Source: Jejuia pallidilutea | GTDB lineage: Bacteria; Bacteroidota; Bacteroidia; Flavobacteriales; Flavobacteriaceae | Length of the DNA: 64,000 nucleotides | Assembly: GCF_002973595.1 (NCBI RefSeq) | Contig: NZ_PVEO01000005.1 | Location: 186,001 to 250,000, forward strand | Direction: 5' to 3' | Shown: positions 16,772 through 25,486 of the stretch, piece by piece | Numbering within the stretch: position 1 is the stretch's first letter | How the letters are laid out: each line of letters starts with the position of its first letter | Translations under genes and position numbers: made by a program | Notes under the pieces: generated by a model | Databases searched by the model: none | Seen by the model: only the letters and a program-made list of their open reading frames with translations | Told to the model about the DNA's origin: nothing

Positions 16772-17566
16772 TTAAGTTGTTTTAAGTTGATTAATCTTTT
16801 CAAAAGAAGCCACAATGCCCTGTATTAAAGCAGAACTTAATCCTTGGTGCTCCATGGCATTTAGTCCCTCTATAGTGCAACCACTAGGTGTTGTTACGCG
16901 GTCTATTTCCTGTTCTGGGTGTCTTCCAGATTCTATCAATAAACTCGCAGCACCATAGCAGGTTTGTGTTGCCAATTCATGAGCCTGTTCAGCTTCAAAA
17001 CCTAACTGAATAGCACCTTGCGTTGTAGCACGAACCAAACGCATCCAAAACGCTATGCCGCTAGCACAAATAACAGTTGCGGCTTGTATTAACTCCTCAG
17101 GAATTATTAATGTGGTGCCTAATTGGTTAAATATAGTTTCGGCCATCTCAACTTTATCTTGTGCCTTAGAGTTAGCGGCAATACAGGTCATGGATTTTCC
17201 TATAGAAATCGCAGTATTGGGCATTACTCTAATAATGTTGGTGTCGCTTCCTAAAATCCTTTCAATTCTAGAAATTTCTACACCTGCTGCAACCGACATC
17301 ACTACATGGTTATCAGTTAATTTAGGTTTTACAAGTTCCAAAACTTTATCTATGTGTCTTGGCTGTAGCGCAAAAATCACAATATCAGATTTTTCAACCG
17401 CCAAAACATTATCGCTCGTTACCGTTACATAGTCCTCTTCATTAAAAACTTTAACTGCTGCTGTGTTCTTATCACTTAAATACAAGGAAGTAAACGATTT
17501 GTTACTTATAAGTCCTTTTGCGATAGAACTCCCTAAATTTCCAGTTCCAATAATGGCTATTTTCAT
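16772..17566 (-). CDS. proC: Pyrroline-5-carboxylate reductase
   Basis: 264 residues. N-terminal Rossmann fold with GTGNLGSSIA (7-16), and a C-terminal dimerisation domain including the VTTPSGCTIEGL signature near residues 229-240. It performs the last step of proline synthesis with NAD(P)H. Its stop is next to the argD start, so the two are probably coupled. A gap of about 150 bp to argC is filled by an inverted-repeat element. Confidence 0.95.
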   Translation of the reverse strand: MKIAIIGTGNLGSSIAKGLISNKSFTSLYLSDKNTAAVKVFNEEDYVTVTSDNVLAVEKSDIVIFALQPRHIDKVLELVKPKLTDNHVVMSVAAGVEISRIERILGSDTNIIRVMPNTAISIGKSMTCIAANSKAQDKVEMAETIFNQLGTTLIIPEELIQAATVICASGIAFWMRLVRATTQGAIQLGFEAEQAHELATQTCYGAASLLIESGRHPEQEIDRVTTPSGCTIEGLNAMEHQGLSSALIQGIVASFEKINQLKTT

Positions 17567-17576
17567 AATAGTAAAA

Positions 17577-17733
17577 AGAAGCCTCCCCTAATCCTCCAAA
17601 GGAAGGGAGTACTTACTCGTATTTTAAATTATTATTTTCATTTTTCAACTTCTATCTTTCTTGGTGCAACCCAAATGTAAAATTAGATCAGAGTAAAATT
17701 CCTCCCCTTCGGGGAGTTTAGGTGGGGCTTCTT
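17577..17733. mobile_element. Short inverted-repeat element between argC and proC
   Basis: The left arm (17577-17622), gaagcctcccctaatcctcc...gggagtacttactc, is matched by the right arm (17691-17733), which on the minus strand reads AGAAGCCCCACCTAAACTCC...GGGGAGGAATTTTACTC. The right arm overlaps the argC stop codon. About 70 bp of AT-rich non-coding sequence lies between the arms. It is the same family as the arms at 799-847 and 1268-1325. Transcription of the operon must cross it. Confidence 0.55.
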
Positions 17734-18715
17734 AAAAGTAAGTAGCCTTCAACCCTAATCCTGTGGTTTCTTCCAAACCGAACATTAAATTCATATTTTG
17801 TACTGCTTGTCCTGATGCGCCTTTTAATAAATTATCTATACAACTTGTAATCAACAATTTACCGTTATGTTTATGCAAATGCACCAAACATTTATTGGTG
17901 TTTACTACTTGTTTCATATGTAAAAAATCGTCTGAAATAAATGTAAATTTAGCATCCTTGTAAAACGATTTGTAAATGGTTTTTGCATCGTCAACACTAC
18001 CTTCAAAATCGGTATAAATTGTTGCGAAAATGCCTCTAGAAAAATTACCTCTATTGGGCATGAACAAAATTTCTGAAGAAAAATTATTTTGTAATTGTTT
18101 TACTGACTGATGAATCTCTCCTAAATGCTGATGCGTAAACGGTTTGTAATACGAAAAGTTATTATCGCGCCATGTGTAATGCGTGGTTGCAGATAACGAT
18201 GTTCCCGCTCCAGTAGCGCCTGTAACTGCATTAATATGCACATCGTTATTTAGTAAATCAGCAGCAGCCAATGGCAACACACCTAATTGAATGGCTGTAG
18301 CAAAACACCCAGGGTTTGCTATATAATTCGCGTTTTTTATGTTGGATTTGTTAAGTTCTGGTAAGCCATATACAAAGGTTTTACCATTAAAAGCTTTATC
18401 GGCCTCTAATCTAAAATCGTTTCCTAAATCGATAATTTTTGTAACATCCGAAAACGTATTTGCAGATAAAAATTTCACAGAATTCCCGTGTCCCAAACAC
18501 AAAAATAATACATCAACATTAGGATTTACAGTATCAGTAAATTTTAAATCCAAACTTCCCACTAAATCTTGGTGCACTTTACTAATATTGTTTCCTGCAT
18601 TACTGGTGCTAAACACAAAATCTATTTCGGTATTTGGGTGATGGATTAACAATCTAATTAATTCCCCTGCTGTGTAACCAGCACCACCAATAATTCCTAC
18701 TTTAATATTCTTCAT
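17732..18715 (-). CDS. argC: N-acyl-gamma-glutamyl-phosphate reductase
   Basis: 327 residues from the ATG at 18715; a frame extending to 18733 adds only six residues and the GIIGGAGYTAGELI motif (7-20) fits the start chosen. Cys137 in NPGCFAT is the catalytic nucleophile. It reduces N-acylglutamyl phosphate to the semialdehyde using NADPH. Downstream of argG by about 60 bp. Confidence 0.94.
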   Translation of the reverse strand: MKNIKVGIIGGAGYTAGELIRLLIHHPNTEIDFVFSTSNAGNNISKVHQDLVGSLDLKFTDTVNPNVDVLFLCLGHGNSVKFLSANTFSDVTKIIDLGNDFRLEADKAFNGKTFVYGLPELNKSNIKNANYIANPGCFATAIQLGVLPLAAADLLNNDVHINAVTGATGAGTSLSATTHYTWRDNNFSYYKPFTHQHLGEIHQSVKQLQNNFSSEILFMPNRGNFSRGIFATIYTDFEGSVDDAKTIYKSFYKDAKFTFISDDFLHMKQVVNTNKCLVHLHKHNGKLLITSCIDNLLKGASGQAVQNMNLMFGLEETTGLGLKATYF

Positions 18716-18776
18716 TTTGAAATTTTTTTCCAAACCAGTTGGATTTTAAAAAATCTAACAAGTCCTGATACGATTA

Positions 18777-19952
18777 TTACGAATTTACTTGTCTGTAAAT
18801 TTTATTCTGATTTCCTAAAATTTTAATGAAGCCTTTAGCGTCATCGGCAGTCCACGCTTTGTTTTCTTCGCCATAACTACCAAACTTAGCACTCATTAAA
18901 TCATGCTTCGAACTTATACCATCTAACTGAAAATGATATGGTTTTAAAGTTACAAACACATCTCCCGTAACCTTATCTTGACTGTTTTGCAAAAAGGCTT
19001 CAATATCTCTCATTACAGGATCTAAATATTGCCCCTCGTGCAGGTGCATGCCATAAAAACTAGATAAATATTCTTTATGCTGTAATTGCCATTTAGTAAG
19101 TGTATGCTTTTCTAATAAATGGTGTGCTTTAATGGTAATTAAGGCTGCGGCTGCCTCGAAACCAACACGCCCTTTAATACCAACTATGGTATCTCCAACA
19201 TGTATATCCCTACCAATAGCATACACAGAAGCTAGGTTGTTTAGCACTTCAATATTTATTTCTGGTGTATTTTCAATACCATTAACCGCTACCAGTTCAC
19301 CTTTTTCAAAAGTTAATTTTACTTTTTCGTCTTCTGCGTGTTTTAATTGCGAAGGGTATGCTTCGTTAGGCAGAGGTTTTTCAGACGTTAAAGTTTCTGA
19401 GCCACCAACACTAGTACCCCAAAGCCCTTTGTTTATAGAATATTTTGCTTTTTCCCAAGACATATCGATACCATTTGCCTTTAAATAGTCTATCTCTTCT
19501 TGCCTTGTTAATTTTTGGTCTCTTATTGGCGTAATTATTTTAATTTCTGGAGCAAGTGTTTGAAAAATCATATCGAATCGTACTTGGTCGTTTCCTGCAC
19601 CAGTACTTCCATGCGCTATATATCCCGCTCCTATACTTTTGGCATACTCCACAATTTCAATGGCCTGTATAATACGTTCGGCACTTACAGATAGCGGGTA
19701 CGTATTATTCTTTAATACATTACCAAATATTAAATACTTTACTACTTTTTGATAAAATGTGGCTACAGCATCAATATTCTTATAGGTGGTAACACCCATT
19801 TTATAGGCGTTATTTTCTATGTGTTGTATTTCCTCATCTGTAAATCCTCCTGTATTTACACTTACGGCATGCACATCATATTCTTTTGATAAACTTACCG
19901 CACAATACGATGTGTCTAGTCCGCCACTGTAGGCTATTACTAATTTTTTCAT
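18777..19952 (-). CDS. argG: Argininosuccinate synthase
   Basis: 391 residues. The ATP pyrophosphatase P-loop AYSGGLDTS (8-16) and AHGSTGAGNDQVRF near residues 113-126 are intact. It joins citrulline and aspartate using ATP. It is the second gene of the operon after the GNAT. Confidence 0.96.
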   Translation of the reverse strand: MKKLVIAYSGGLDTSYCAVSLSKEYDVHAVSVNTGGFTDEEIQHIENNAYKMGVTTYKNIDAVATFYQKVVKYLIFGNVLKNNTYPLSVSAERIIQAIEIVEYAKSIGAGYIAHGSTGAGNDQVRFDMIFQTLAPEIKIITPIRDQKLTRQEEIDYLKANGIDMSWEKAKYSINKGLWGTSVGGSETLTSEKPLPNEAYPSQLKHAEDEKVKLTFEKGELVAVNGIENTPEINIEVLNNLASVYAIGRDIHVGDTIVGIKGRVGFEAAAALITIKAHHLLEKHTLTKWQLQHKEYLSSFYGMHLHEGQYLDPVMRDIEAFLQNSQDKVTGDVFVTLKPYHFQLDGISSKHDLMSAKFGSYGEENKAWTADDAKGFIKILGNQNKIYRQVNS

Positions 19953-20004
19953 TTTATTGTTTTTTTTTCTGCTCCTGCCTGTTGGCAGACAGGAAAGCGT
20001 GAAT

Positions 20005-20622
20005 CTATTTTTTATCCTTTTTTAAGAACATGGTTTCCTTAATATGCTTTAATCTATTAAAAACCTTTTCTTTTACTTTTTTAATTTCTTTTTTTCCTTG
20101 CTTATCGGGGTCATAAAGCATGCCTGTGCACAAACACAACTTTCTGTTTGTTCTTGTTAAAACATCATAGTTTTTACAGGTTTGGCAGCCATCCCAAAAC
20201 GTTTGGTCGTCTGTTAACTCTGAAAAAGGTACTGGTTTATAACCCAAATCGCTGTTCATTTTCATAACTGCTAATCCTGTTGTAATACTAAACACTTTAG
20301 CGTCAGGAAACTTAGTTCTAGAATGTTCGAAAATTTTATGTTTAATTTTTTTAGCCAACCCAACACCTCTGTAATCGGGATGTACTATTAAGCCAGAGTT
20401 GGCTACAAATTTACCATGACCCCATTTTTCTATGTAACAAAATCCAGCAAATTTATCGCCATCTAATGCAATAACAGCGTTACCGTTTTCCATTTTTGTA
20501 GCAATATATTCTGGTGTACGTCTAGCAATACCTGTACCTCTTACTGTTGCAGACTCTGCAATAGTTTCGCAAATTATCTCTGCGTATTTTATATGTGATA
20601 TATCGGCTATTACAACCTTCAT
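20005..20622 (-). CDS. GNAT acyltransferase, probable N-acylglutamate synthase for arginine
   Basis: 205 residues. The N-terminal part is a GNAT domain with the acyl-CoA loop YRGVGLAKK (84-92). A C-terminal extension carries four cysteines, C146-x2-C149 and C163-x-C165, possibly a metal site, followed by a lysine-rich tail. It is the first gene of the arginine operon, where the missing first enzyme (acylation of glutamate) is expected; no argA or argJ is present. From memory, genetics in Bacteroides thetaiotaomicron assigned N-succinylglutamate synthase to a GNAT next to arginine genes, and this looks like the same family. Acyl group and function are inference here. Confidence 0.7.
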   Translation of the reverse strand: MKVVIADISHIKYAEIICETIAESATVRGTGIARRTPEYIATKMENGNAVIALDGDKFAGFCYIEKWGHGKFVANSGLIVHPDYRGVGLAKKIKHKIFEHSRTKFPDAKVFSITTGLAVMKMNSDLGYKPVPFSELTDDQTFWDGCQTCKNYDVLTRTNRKLCLCTGMLYDPDKQGKKEIKKVKEKVFNRLKHIKETMFLKKDKK

Positions 20623-20710
20623 TTTCCTAACTTAAATTTAATATACTTGATTTAATTTTTCTTTAATGCTGAACTGGACTCACCTAGTTCGAATAAATAG
20701 ATACATACCC

Positions 20711-20740
20711 TTACGGGCGACGAGGAAAATTGCGGCGCAT
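20711..20740 (-). CDS. Candidate second leader peptide, 9 residues, Arg/Pro-rich
   Basis: ATG at 20740 opens MRRNFPRRP and a TAA stop: four Arg and two Pro in nine codons. It ends 88 nt before the GNAT start codon. A longer frame of 62 codons starting at a TTG (20899) is in phase with it, but that frame overlaps the first leader ORF and its other residues look random. Confidence 0.45.
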   Translation of the reverse strand: MRRNFPRRP

Positions 20741-20853
20741 ATTAAATGTGTTGTTAATTATTGAATTAACTTTATTTTGAACTGCTATGATAAGAAAATT
20801 GGACACTTTATTGAAAAAATTAAAATTACGTTTTGGTTTTACTAATTTAAATA

Positions 20854-20925
20854 TTAGAAACGGCGGCGACTGCGCGTGGGCAAACCGGGAGTAGTACAAC
20901 GTATTTTATTTTTTAAATTTTTCAT
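20854..20925 (-). CDS. Candidate leader peptide, 23 residues, Arg/Pro-rich
   Basis: ATG at 20925 opens a 23-codon ORF with five Arg and two Pro codons, clustered at the end as LPTRSRRRF then TAA. The Arg codons are CGT and CGC, unusual runs in this AT-rich region. An AT-rich hairpin begins right after the stop. The operon downstream makes both arginine and proline, as expected for a ribosome-stalling attenuator. Translation and function are inference. Confidence 0.55.
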   Translation of the reverse strand: MKNLKNKIRCTTPGLPTRSRRRF

Positions 20926-21099
20926 GAAGTAAAACTAAGACTTTAATTTTATAAAAGCCTATAAATGATGTGGTTTTTGATAAAAATTATATAAATCTCT
21001 TTTTTTTTAAGATTTTGTTTTAGAAAATTTAAAAATCGAGGGTTTTGCTATAAAAAATGCACACTAAACACAACACAGCTTAAATAGATGGATATGATA

Positions 21100-21903
21100 T
21101 TAATTTAACTCCCTAACCCAAATATTTCTATAACTTACTGGGCTGCCATGGTCTTGTAGAATTATTGACCCGTCTCCATGAGGTTTATTTTTAGGCCAAC
21201 CAATATATTCGGTAGTGCCTTTTATTTCAAAATGGTCTTGTATCAAAACACCATTATGCAATACGGTTATGGTTGCAGCCTTTGTTTTTTCGCCCTCTTG
21301 ATTGAACTCAGGCGCGTGGTAAATAATATCATAACTATTCCATTGCCCTGTTGGTACAGAGGCTTTCGCCAAAGGCACCGACTGTTTGTACACAGATCCT
21401 ACTTGCCCATTTACATAAGTATCATTATTGTTGTTATCTAAAATTTGTACCTCGTAACGCTCTTGAAGAAACACACCACTATTGCCCCTGTTTTGGCCAT
21501 CGCCCTTAATGTGCTTTGGAGATTTCCATTCCAGATGCAACTGCACAGATCCAAATTTCCTTTTAGATTTTATGGTTGCATTCAAGGTATCGTTTGTTCT
21601 ATGTACAATCATACTTTTATCATTTTTGTCTAAAATCCAAGTCACCGCGCCATCATAATTAACAGGTGCCCATGCATCCAAATTACTCCCATCAAACAAC
21701 ACAATAGCATCACTTGGTGCGCCGTTCTGTCCAGTTGGATGTACTGTTGGTGGTACTGGTGAGTAAAATTCGGTGTCTTCGGGTTTTACGGGCTCTACTA
21801 ACTCTTCTATAATTTCCTCTTTTAAAACTGCTTTAGGCTCTTTTTGTTCTTGCTTACAATGTAAAAGCAAAAGCCCCATAAACACTACTAAAACTCTTTT
21901 CAT
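21100..21903 (-). CDS. DUF1080 (3-keto-disaccharide hydrolase domain) lipoprotein
   Basis: 267 residues. A signal peptide ends in LLLLHC (residues 11-16), giving a lipidated Cys16, so it is probably anchored in the periplasm or outer membrane. The rest is a concanavalin-like DUF1080 domain: LFDGSNLDAW (69-78), then HLEWKSP, NRGNSGVF near residue 138, and the typical ending with NIWVREL. Members act on 3-keto-glycosides. It is the last gene of the minus-strand sugar operon, 11 bp after the TIM-barrel gene. A second DUF1080 gene is at 28972. Confidence 0.85.
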   Translation of the reverse strand: MKRVLVVFMGLLLLHCKQEQKEPKAVLKEEIIEELVEPVKPEDTEFYSPVPPTVHPTGQNGAPSDAIVLFDGSNLDAWAPVNYDGAVTWILDKNDKSMIVHRTNDTLNATIKSKRKFGSVQLHLEWKSPKHIKGDGQNRGNSGVFLQERYEVQILDNNNNDTYVNGQVGSVYKQSVPLAKASVPTGQWNSYDIIYHAPEFNQEGEKTKAATITVLHNGVLIQDHFEIKGTTEYIGWPKNKPHGDGSIILQDHGSPVSYRNIWVRELN

Positions 21904-21914
21904 ACTTATTTAGT

Positions 21915-22967
21915 TTAAATGCCCAAAATACGCTTCAAATAATCTTCATCAATAGCACCACCCGCAAAATCATCAAAACTACGTGTGGCAGCTTCAATAA
22001 TATGTTTTTTAATAAATGGCGCACCTTCTTTTGCGCCTTGTTCTGAAGATTTTATACAGCACTCCCATTCCATAACTGCCCATAAATCCAATCCGTATGT
22101 AGTTAATTTTGAAAAAATTCCACTGAAATCTACCTGACCGTCACCTAATGAACGGAAACGTCCTGCGCGGTCTTTCCAATCAGTATAACCTCCATAAACC
22201 CCTTGTTTACCAGTTGGGTTAAACTCCGCATCCTTTACATGAAACGCGCGAATACGCTCATGATAAATATCTATAAAAGCCAAATAATCTAACTGTTGTA
22301 GCACAAAATGGCTGGGGTCGTACAATAAATTGGCACGAGCATGGTTTCCCGTAGCTTCCAGAAAACGCTCATACGAAATGCCATCGTGCAAATCCTCTCC
22401 AGGGTGCAATTCATAACACACATCTACACCCTGTTCATCAAAATGATTTAAAATTGGTAGCCAACGTTTTGCCAATGCCGCAAATCCCATATCCACCAAA
22501 CCGTTGGGGCGCTGTGGCCACGGATATACAGTGTGCCACATTAATGCTCCCGAAAATGTAGCATGCGCATTTAACCCTAAACGTGCGCTCGCAGTACCCG
22601 ATTTCTTCACAAAATCTATTGCCCATTCGGTTCTGGCTTTTGGGTTGCCTCTTACGGCTTCTGGCGCAAACCCATCAAACATGGTATCATAGGCAGGATT
22701 TACCGCTACCAACTGCCCTTGTAAATGGGTTGACAATTCGGTTATTTCTAATCCGTATGAATTTACTTTTCCTTTCAATTCATCGCAATATACTTGACTT
22801 TCAGCCGCTTTATCTATATCAATTAAATTGCATTCCCACGTTGGGATTTGTATGCCTTTATAACCCAAATCTGAAGCCCATTTACACATACCCTCCAACG
22901 AATTAAACGGTGCTTCGGTTCCTGCAAATTGCGCTAAAAAAACCGCTGGTCCTTTTAATGTTTTCAT
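21915..22967 (-). CDS. Sugar phosphate isomerase/epimerase family TIM-barrel protein
   Basis: 350 residues from the ATG at 22967; an upstream TTG (22976) would add three residues, and GGAGGG just before the ATG supports the start used. It is an xylose-isomerase-like TIM barrel: ELSTHLQGQL near residue 92, a metal-ligand glutamate in YELHPGEDLH, DPSHF near 214, and a C-terminal VMEWECC. No signal peptide, so cytoplasmic. It belongs with the oxidoreductase and DUF1080 genes in a probable 3-keto-sugar pathway as isomerase or hydratase; the exact reaction is not known. Confidence 0.85.
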   Translation of the reverse strand: MKTLKGPAVFLAQFAGTEAPFNSLEGMCKWASDLGYKGIQIPTWECNLIDIDKAAESQVYCDELKGKVNSYGLEITELSTHLQGQLVAVNPAYDTMFDGFAPEAVRGNPKARTEWAIDFVKKSGTASARLGLNAHATFSGALMWHTVYPWPQRPNGLVDMGFAALAKRWLPILNHFDEQGVDVCYELHPGEDLHDGISYERFLEATGNHARANLLYDPSHFVLQQLDYLAFIDIYHERIRAFHVKDAEFNPTGKQGVYGGYTDWKDRAGRFRSLGDGQVDFSGIFSKLTTYGLDLWAVMEWECCIKSSEQGAKEGAPFIKKHIIEAATRSFDDFAGGAIDEDYLKRILGI

Positions 22968-23023
22968 TCCCTCCAAACCTCCCCAAGAGGGAGGAATTTT
23001 ATTAGTTAATATTTATTTTTTTT

Positions 23024-23107
23024 GCGTTACCACAAGGGTCGGGCTTTCACTACTCAATCCCTCCTGCGTCGGGGATTTCAAACAAGCCGTTCAATCCCTA
23101 ACGCGGG
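23024..23107 (+). repeat. Dispersed repeat, copy A, inside the sugar operon
   Basis: gcgttaccacaagggtcggg starts an 84-bp block containing ctttcactactcaatccc, tgcgtcggggatttcaaac and ending ttcaatccctaacgcggg. It matches copy B (4421-4509) almost throughout and copy C (903-1080) at both ends. It sits between two genes of one minus-strand operon. Next to it (22971-22995) lies a single arm of the other repeat family, with cctccccaagagggagg. Confidence 0.7.
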
Positions 23108-23133
23108 TATATCCGCCAACTTTAGTTTTTAAC

Positions 23134-24282
23134 CTAGTTTATTTTCGTCCAAGCCGCATTATTCCTGTCACTTTCCACAGCGGCATAAATAAATTTCATA
23201 CCACGCACACCATCTTCAATAGTAGGATAATCTGGTTTATTAATAGACTGTCCATGATTAACCGCATTCACATGTGTTGCAAAATTCTTGTAAATGGTAG
23301 CAAACGCTTCCAGATACCCTTCTGGATGTCCAGCAGGAATTCTACTTACTTCCAAAGCTTCCTCATGCAGTCCGTTGCCGTTTGGTGTGTAGATTTTCTT
23401 AGGCTCTTCTAACCATCTTGTAATTAATTCATTGGGGTTTTCTTGATACCATTCCAAACTGCCTTTAGTGCCATACACCTTAATGCCTAGGTTATTTTCT
23501 TCTCCTAAAGCAATTTGTGAAATAGAAATTGTACCCTTTGCCCCATTTTCCATACGTATTAGCATGTTACCATCATCATCTAAAACACGTCCTTCACCAA
23601 ACCGTCCTAAATCGGCTGCAATTTCTTCAATTTTTAATCCTGTAATGTATTCAATTAAATTTTCGGCATGTGTACCAATATCGCCCAAAGCACCACCTAT
23701 TCCCGATTTTTTTGGATCTACTCTCCAAGCAGCTTGTTTTTGATCGGTTTTTTCCAAAGATGTAGATAACCACCCTTGTAAATACTGTGCTTGTATTTTC
23801 CTTATAGTCCCCAACTCACCTTTAGCCACCATAGCTCTGGCTTGTTTTACCATAGAATTACCTGTGTAATTATGGGTTAATGCAAATAATTTTCCGCTTT
23901 TGGCAATCACTTTTTGTAATTCCTCAGCTTCTTCTAAAGTAAGTGTTACGGGTTTATCGCACACCACGTGAAACCCGTTCTCCAAAGCCATTTTAGCAGG
24001 TGGAAAGTGCATATGGTTTGGTGTTACTATGGCGACAAAATCCATTCTAGTAGCTTCTGGTAATGCTTTTTCTTTTTCAATCATTTCTTCAAACGTACCG
24101 TAGCATCTACTTTTCTCTAAGTTTAAAGCCAATCCTGATGCAATCGATTTTTCTGCAGTACTACTAAACGCGCCACAAACCAACTCAATCATACCGTCTA
24201 TTGCAGCCGCTTTTCTGTGTACATCGCCAATGAACGAACCAGTGCCGCCACCAACCATTCCCATTCTTAATTTTCTACTCAT
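23134..24282 (-). CDS. Gfo/Idh/MocA family oxidoreductase
   Basis: 382 residues. The Rossmann motif GMVGGGTGSFIGDVHRKAA (8-26), then DKPVTLTLEEAEEL with the typical catalytic-site Lys near residue 110, and a C-terminal alpha/beta domain with GDIGTHAENL. It uses NAD(P)H on a sugar or inositol-like substrate. In a 3-keto-glycoside pathway such enzymes oxidise or reduce the C3 position. It is encoded 6 bp downstream of the MFS transporter gene. Confidence 0.88.
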   Translation of the reverse strand: MSRKLRMGMVGGGTGSFIGDVHRKAAAIDGMIELVCGAFSSTAEKSIASGLALNLEKSRCYGTFEEMIEKEKALPEATRMDFVAIVTPNHMHFPPAKMALENGFHVVCDKPVTLTLEEAEELQKVIAKSGKLFALTHNYTGNSMVKQARAMVAKGELGTIRKIQAQYLQGWLSTSLEKTDQKQAAWRVDPKKSGIGGALGDIGTHAENLIEYITGLKIEEIAADLGRFGEGRVLDDDGNMLIRMENGAKGTISISQIALGEENNLGIKVYGTKGSLEWYQENPNELITRWLEEPKKIYTPNGNGLHEEALEVSRIPAGHPEGYLEAFATIYKNFATHVNAVNHGQSINKPDYPTIEDGVRGMKFIYAAVESDRNNAAWTKIN

Positions 24283-24288
24283 AACTAT

Positions 24289-25461
24289 TTAAACTTCAAA
24301 AGTTTTCTGTCTTTTTTTCATATACATATGCAATCCTAAAAATGCTACGATAAGTATCGCAGGTAAAATAGACATGGTTCGTAGCGCTTCCGCAGCACTT
24401 GCATTATCCATTAAATTACCCATTACAGGTAAGACGATTGATACTGAAAACATGCCTGCTCCTCCCATAATAGAAAGTCCTAAAGCACCTGTTTCTGGTA
24501 AATACTCTGCCACAAAACCAAGCATTGTTGGCCAGAAAAATGTAACGCCTACCGCAAATACTGCAGCCGCAAAAAACGTCATTCCGCCACTAGTTACGGT
24601 TAATAACCACAATCCAATAAAAGTGAATATTGCTGAATATAACAACATTCCCGAAGGACTCAATTTATGTACAACCTGACCTGCAAACAAACGCCCCAAC
24701 GCCATAATACCATTAATAAACGCCAATACCAATAAAGGTTTAGCAACCGACTCTTTTAATAACGACTCTATACGCTGTGTTGTACCAAGTTCTGATGCTG
24801 CGGTTAAAAACATACACGCCACCATGAATAAAAATAATGGTTTTAATACACTTGAAAACATTTTTTGGTTACTAATTCCTAACTGAACTCGTTCGGTAAC
24901 AGGAATTTTTTGACCAAAAAACAACACTCCATAAATAACCAACGGAATGAATAACGCACCTACCATAACTTGCCAACTTAGGCCCAAAACATCCATGATT
25001 AGCCAACCTAAAATCGCTCCGATTACAATGCCCCCCGGAAACCATACATGAAACCTATTTAACATTTTAGTTTTTTGCTCAGGATACATAGATGCTACCA
25101 TGGGGTTTAATGCTGCTTCAACAAATCCATTACCAATTCCTATGAACAAAGTGGCTATAAATAAAGACGTCATAGAATCTGCTAAAAGTGTTAAAACAAT
25201 ACCAACAGCATGTGTTAAAAATGCCATCCACGTTATTTTTTTTATACCTAATAAATCTACTAAAGGCCCACCAATAATCATGGCTATTGTAAATCCAAAA
25301 AAGGCCGGCGCAAAGGCATAACCTATTTGCTCTAGGGTAAGCCCTATACCTTCTGGACCAAAAACAGTTTCTAGTCTTGCGCGAATAGCAAATGTCATTG
25401 CTGTTGTAATTAACGCTAAACAGCTGGCTATAAACAATCTATTCTTATTAATGTTTTTCAT
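24289..25461 (-). CDS. MFS transporter, probable sugar permease
   Basis: 390 residues with about 11-12 hydrophobic segments and the major facilitator pattern; the loop after the second segment reads GGPLVDLLGIKKITW, a variant of the DxxGRR motif. The family resembles glucose/galactose-type MFS proteins. Its place between TIM-barrel and oxidoreductase genes points to uptake of the sugar or keto-sugar they process. Confidence 0.85.
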   Translation of the reverse strand: MKNINKNRLFIASCLALITTAMTFAIRARLETVFGPEGIGLTLEQIGYAFAPAFFGFTIAMIIGGPLVDLLGIKKITWMAFLTHAVGIVLTLLADSMTSLFIATLFIGIGNGFVEAALNPMVASMYPEQKTKMLNRFHVWFPGGIVIGAILGWLIMDVLGLSWQVMVGALFIPLVIYGVLFFGQKIPVTERVQLGISNQKMFSSVLKPLFLFMVACMFLTAASELGTTQRIESLLKESVAKPLLVLAFINGIMALGRLFAGQVVHKLSPSGMLLYSAIFTFIGLWLLTVTSGGMTFFAAAVFAVGVTFFWPTMLGFVAEYLPETGALGLSIMGGAGMFSVSIVLPVMGNLMDNASAAEALRTMSILPAILIVAFLGLHMYMKKRQKTFEV

Positions 25462-25486
25462 ATGCGTTTAGTTTGGTCTGGTTTTT

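Larger units (their letters stand above)
20623..21099 (-). other. Leader region of the arginine-proline operon
   Basis: 477 bp without a standard gene. It holds two short Arg/Pro-rich minus-strand ORFs (20854-20925, 20711-20740). Hairpins are seen at ctaatatttaaattag and gaactaggtgagtccagttc on the minus strand, the latter about 50 nt before the GNAT start. No U-tract terminator is obvious. No clear TAnnTTTG promoter was found; TAGTTTTA at 20937-20930 is one base off but lacks a -33 partner. Confidence 0.5.

Noticed and set aside
16771-16815. Longer N-terminus for ArgD overlapping proC
   Set aside because: The extra residues are not family-like, and the ATG at 16770 follows the proC stop directly, as expected for coupled genes.
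20711-20899. 62-codon minus-strand frame in the arginine leader
   Set aside because: It needs a TTG start, overlaps the better 23-codon leader ORF, and most of its residues look random. Only its last nine codons, which have their own ATG, are kept.
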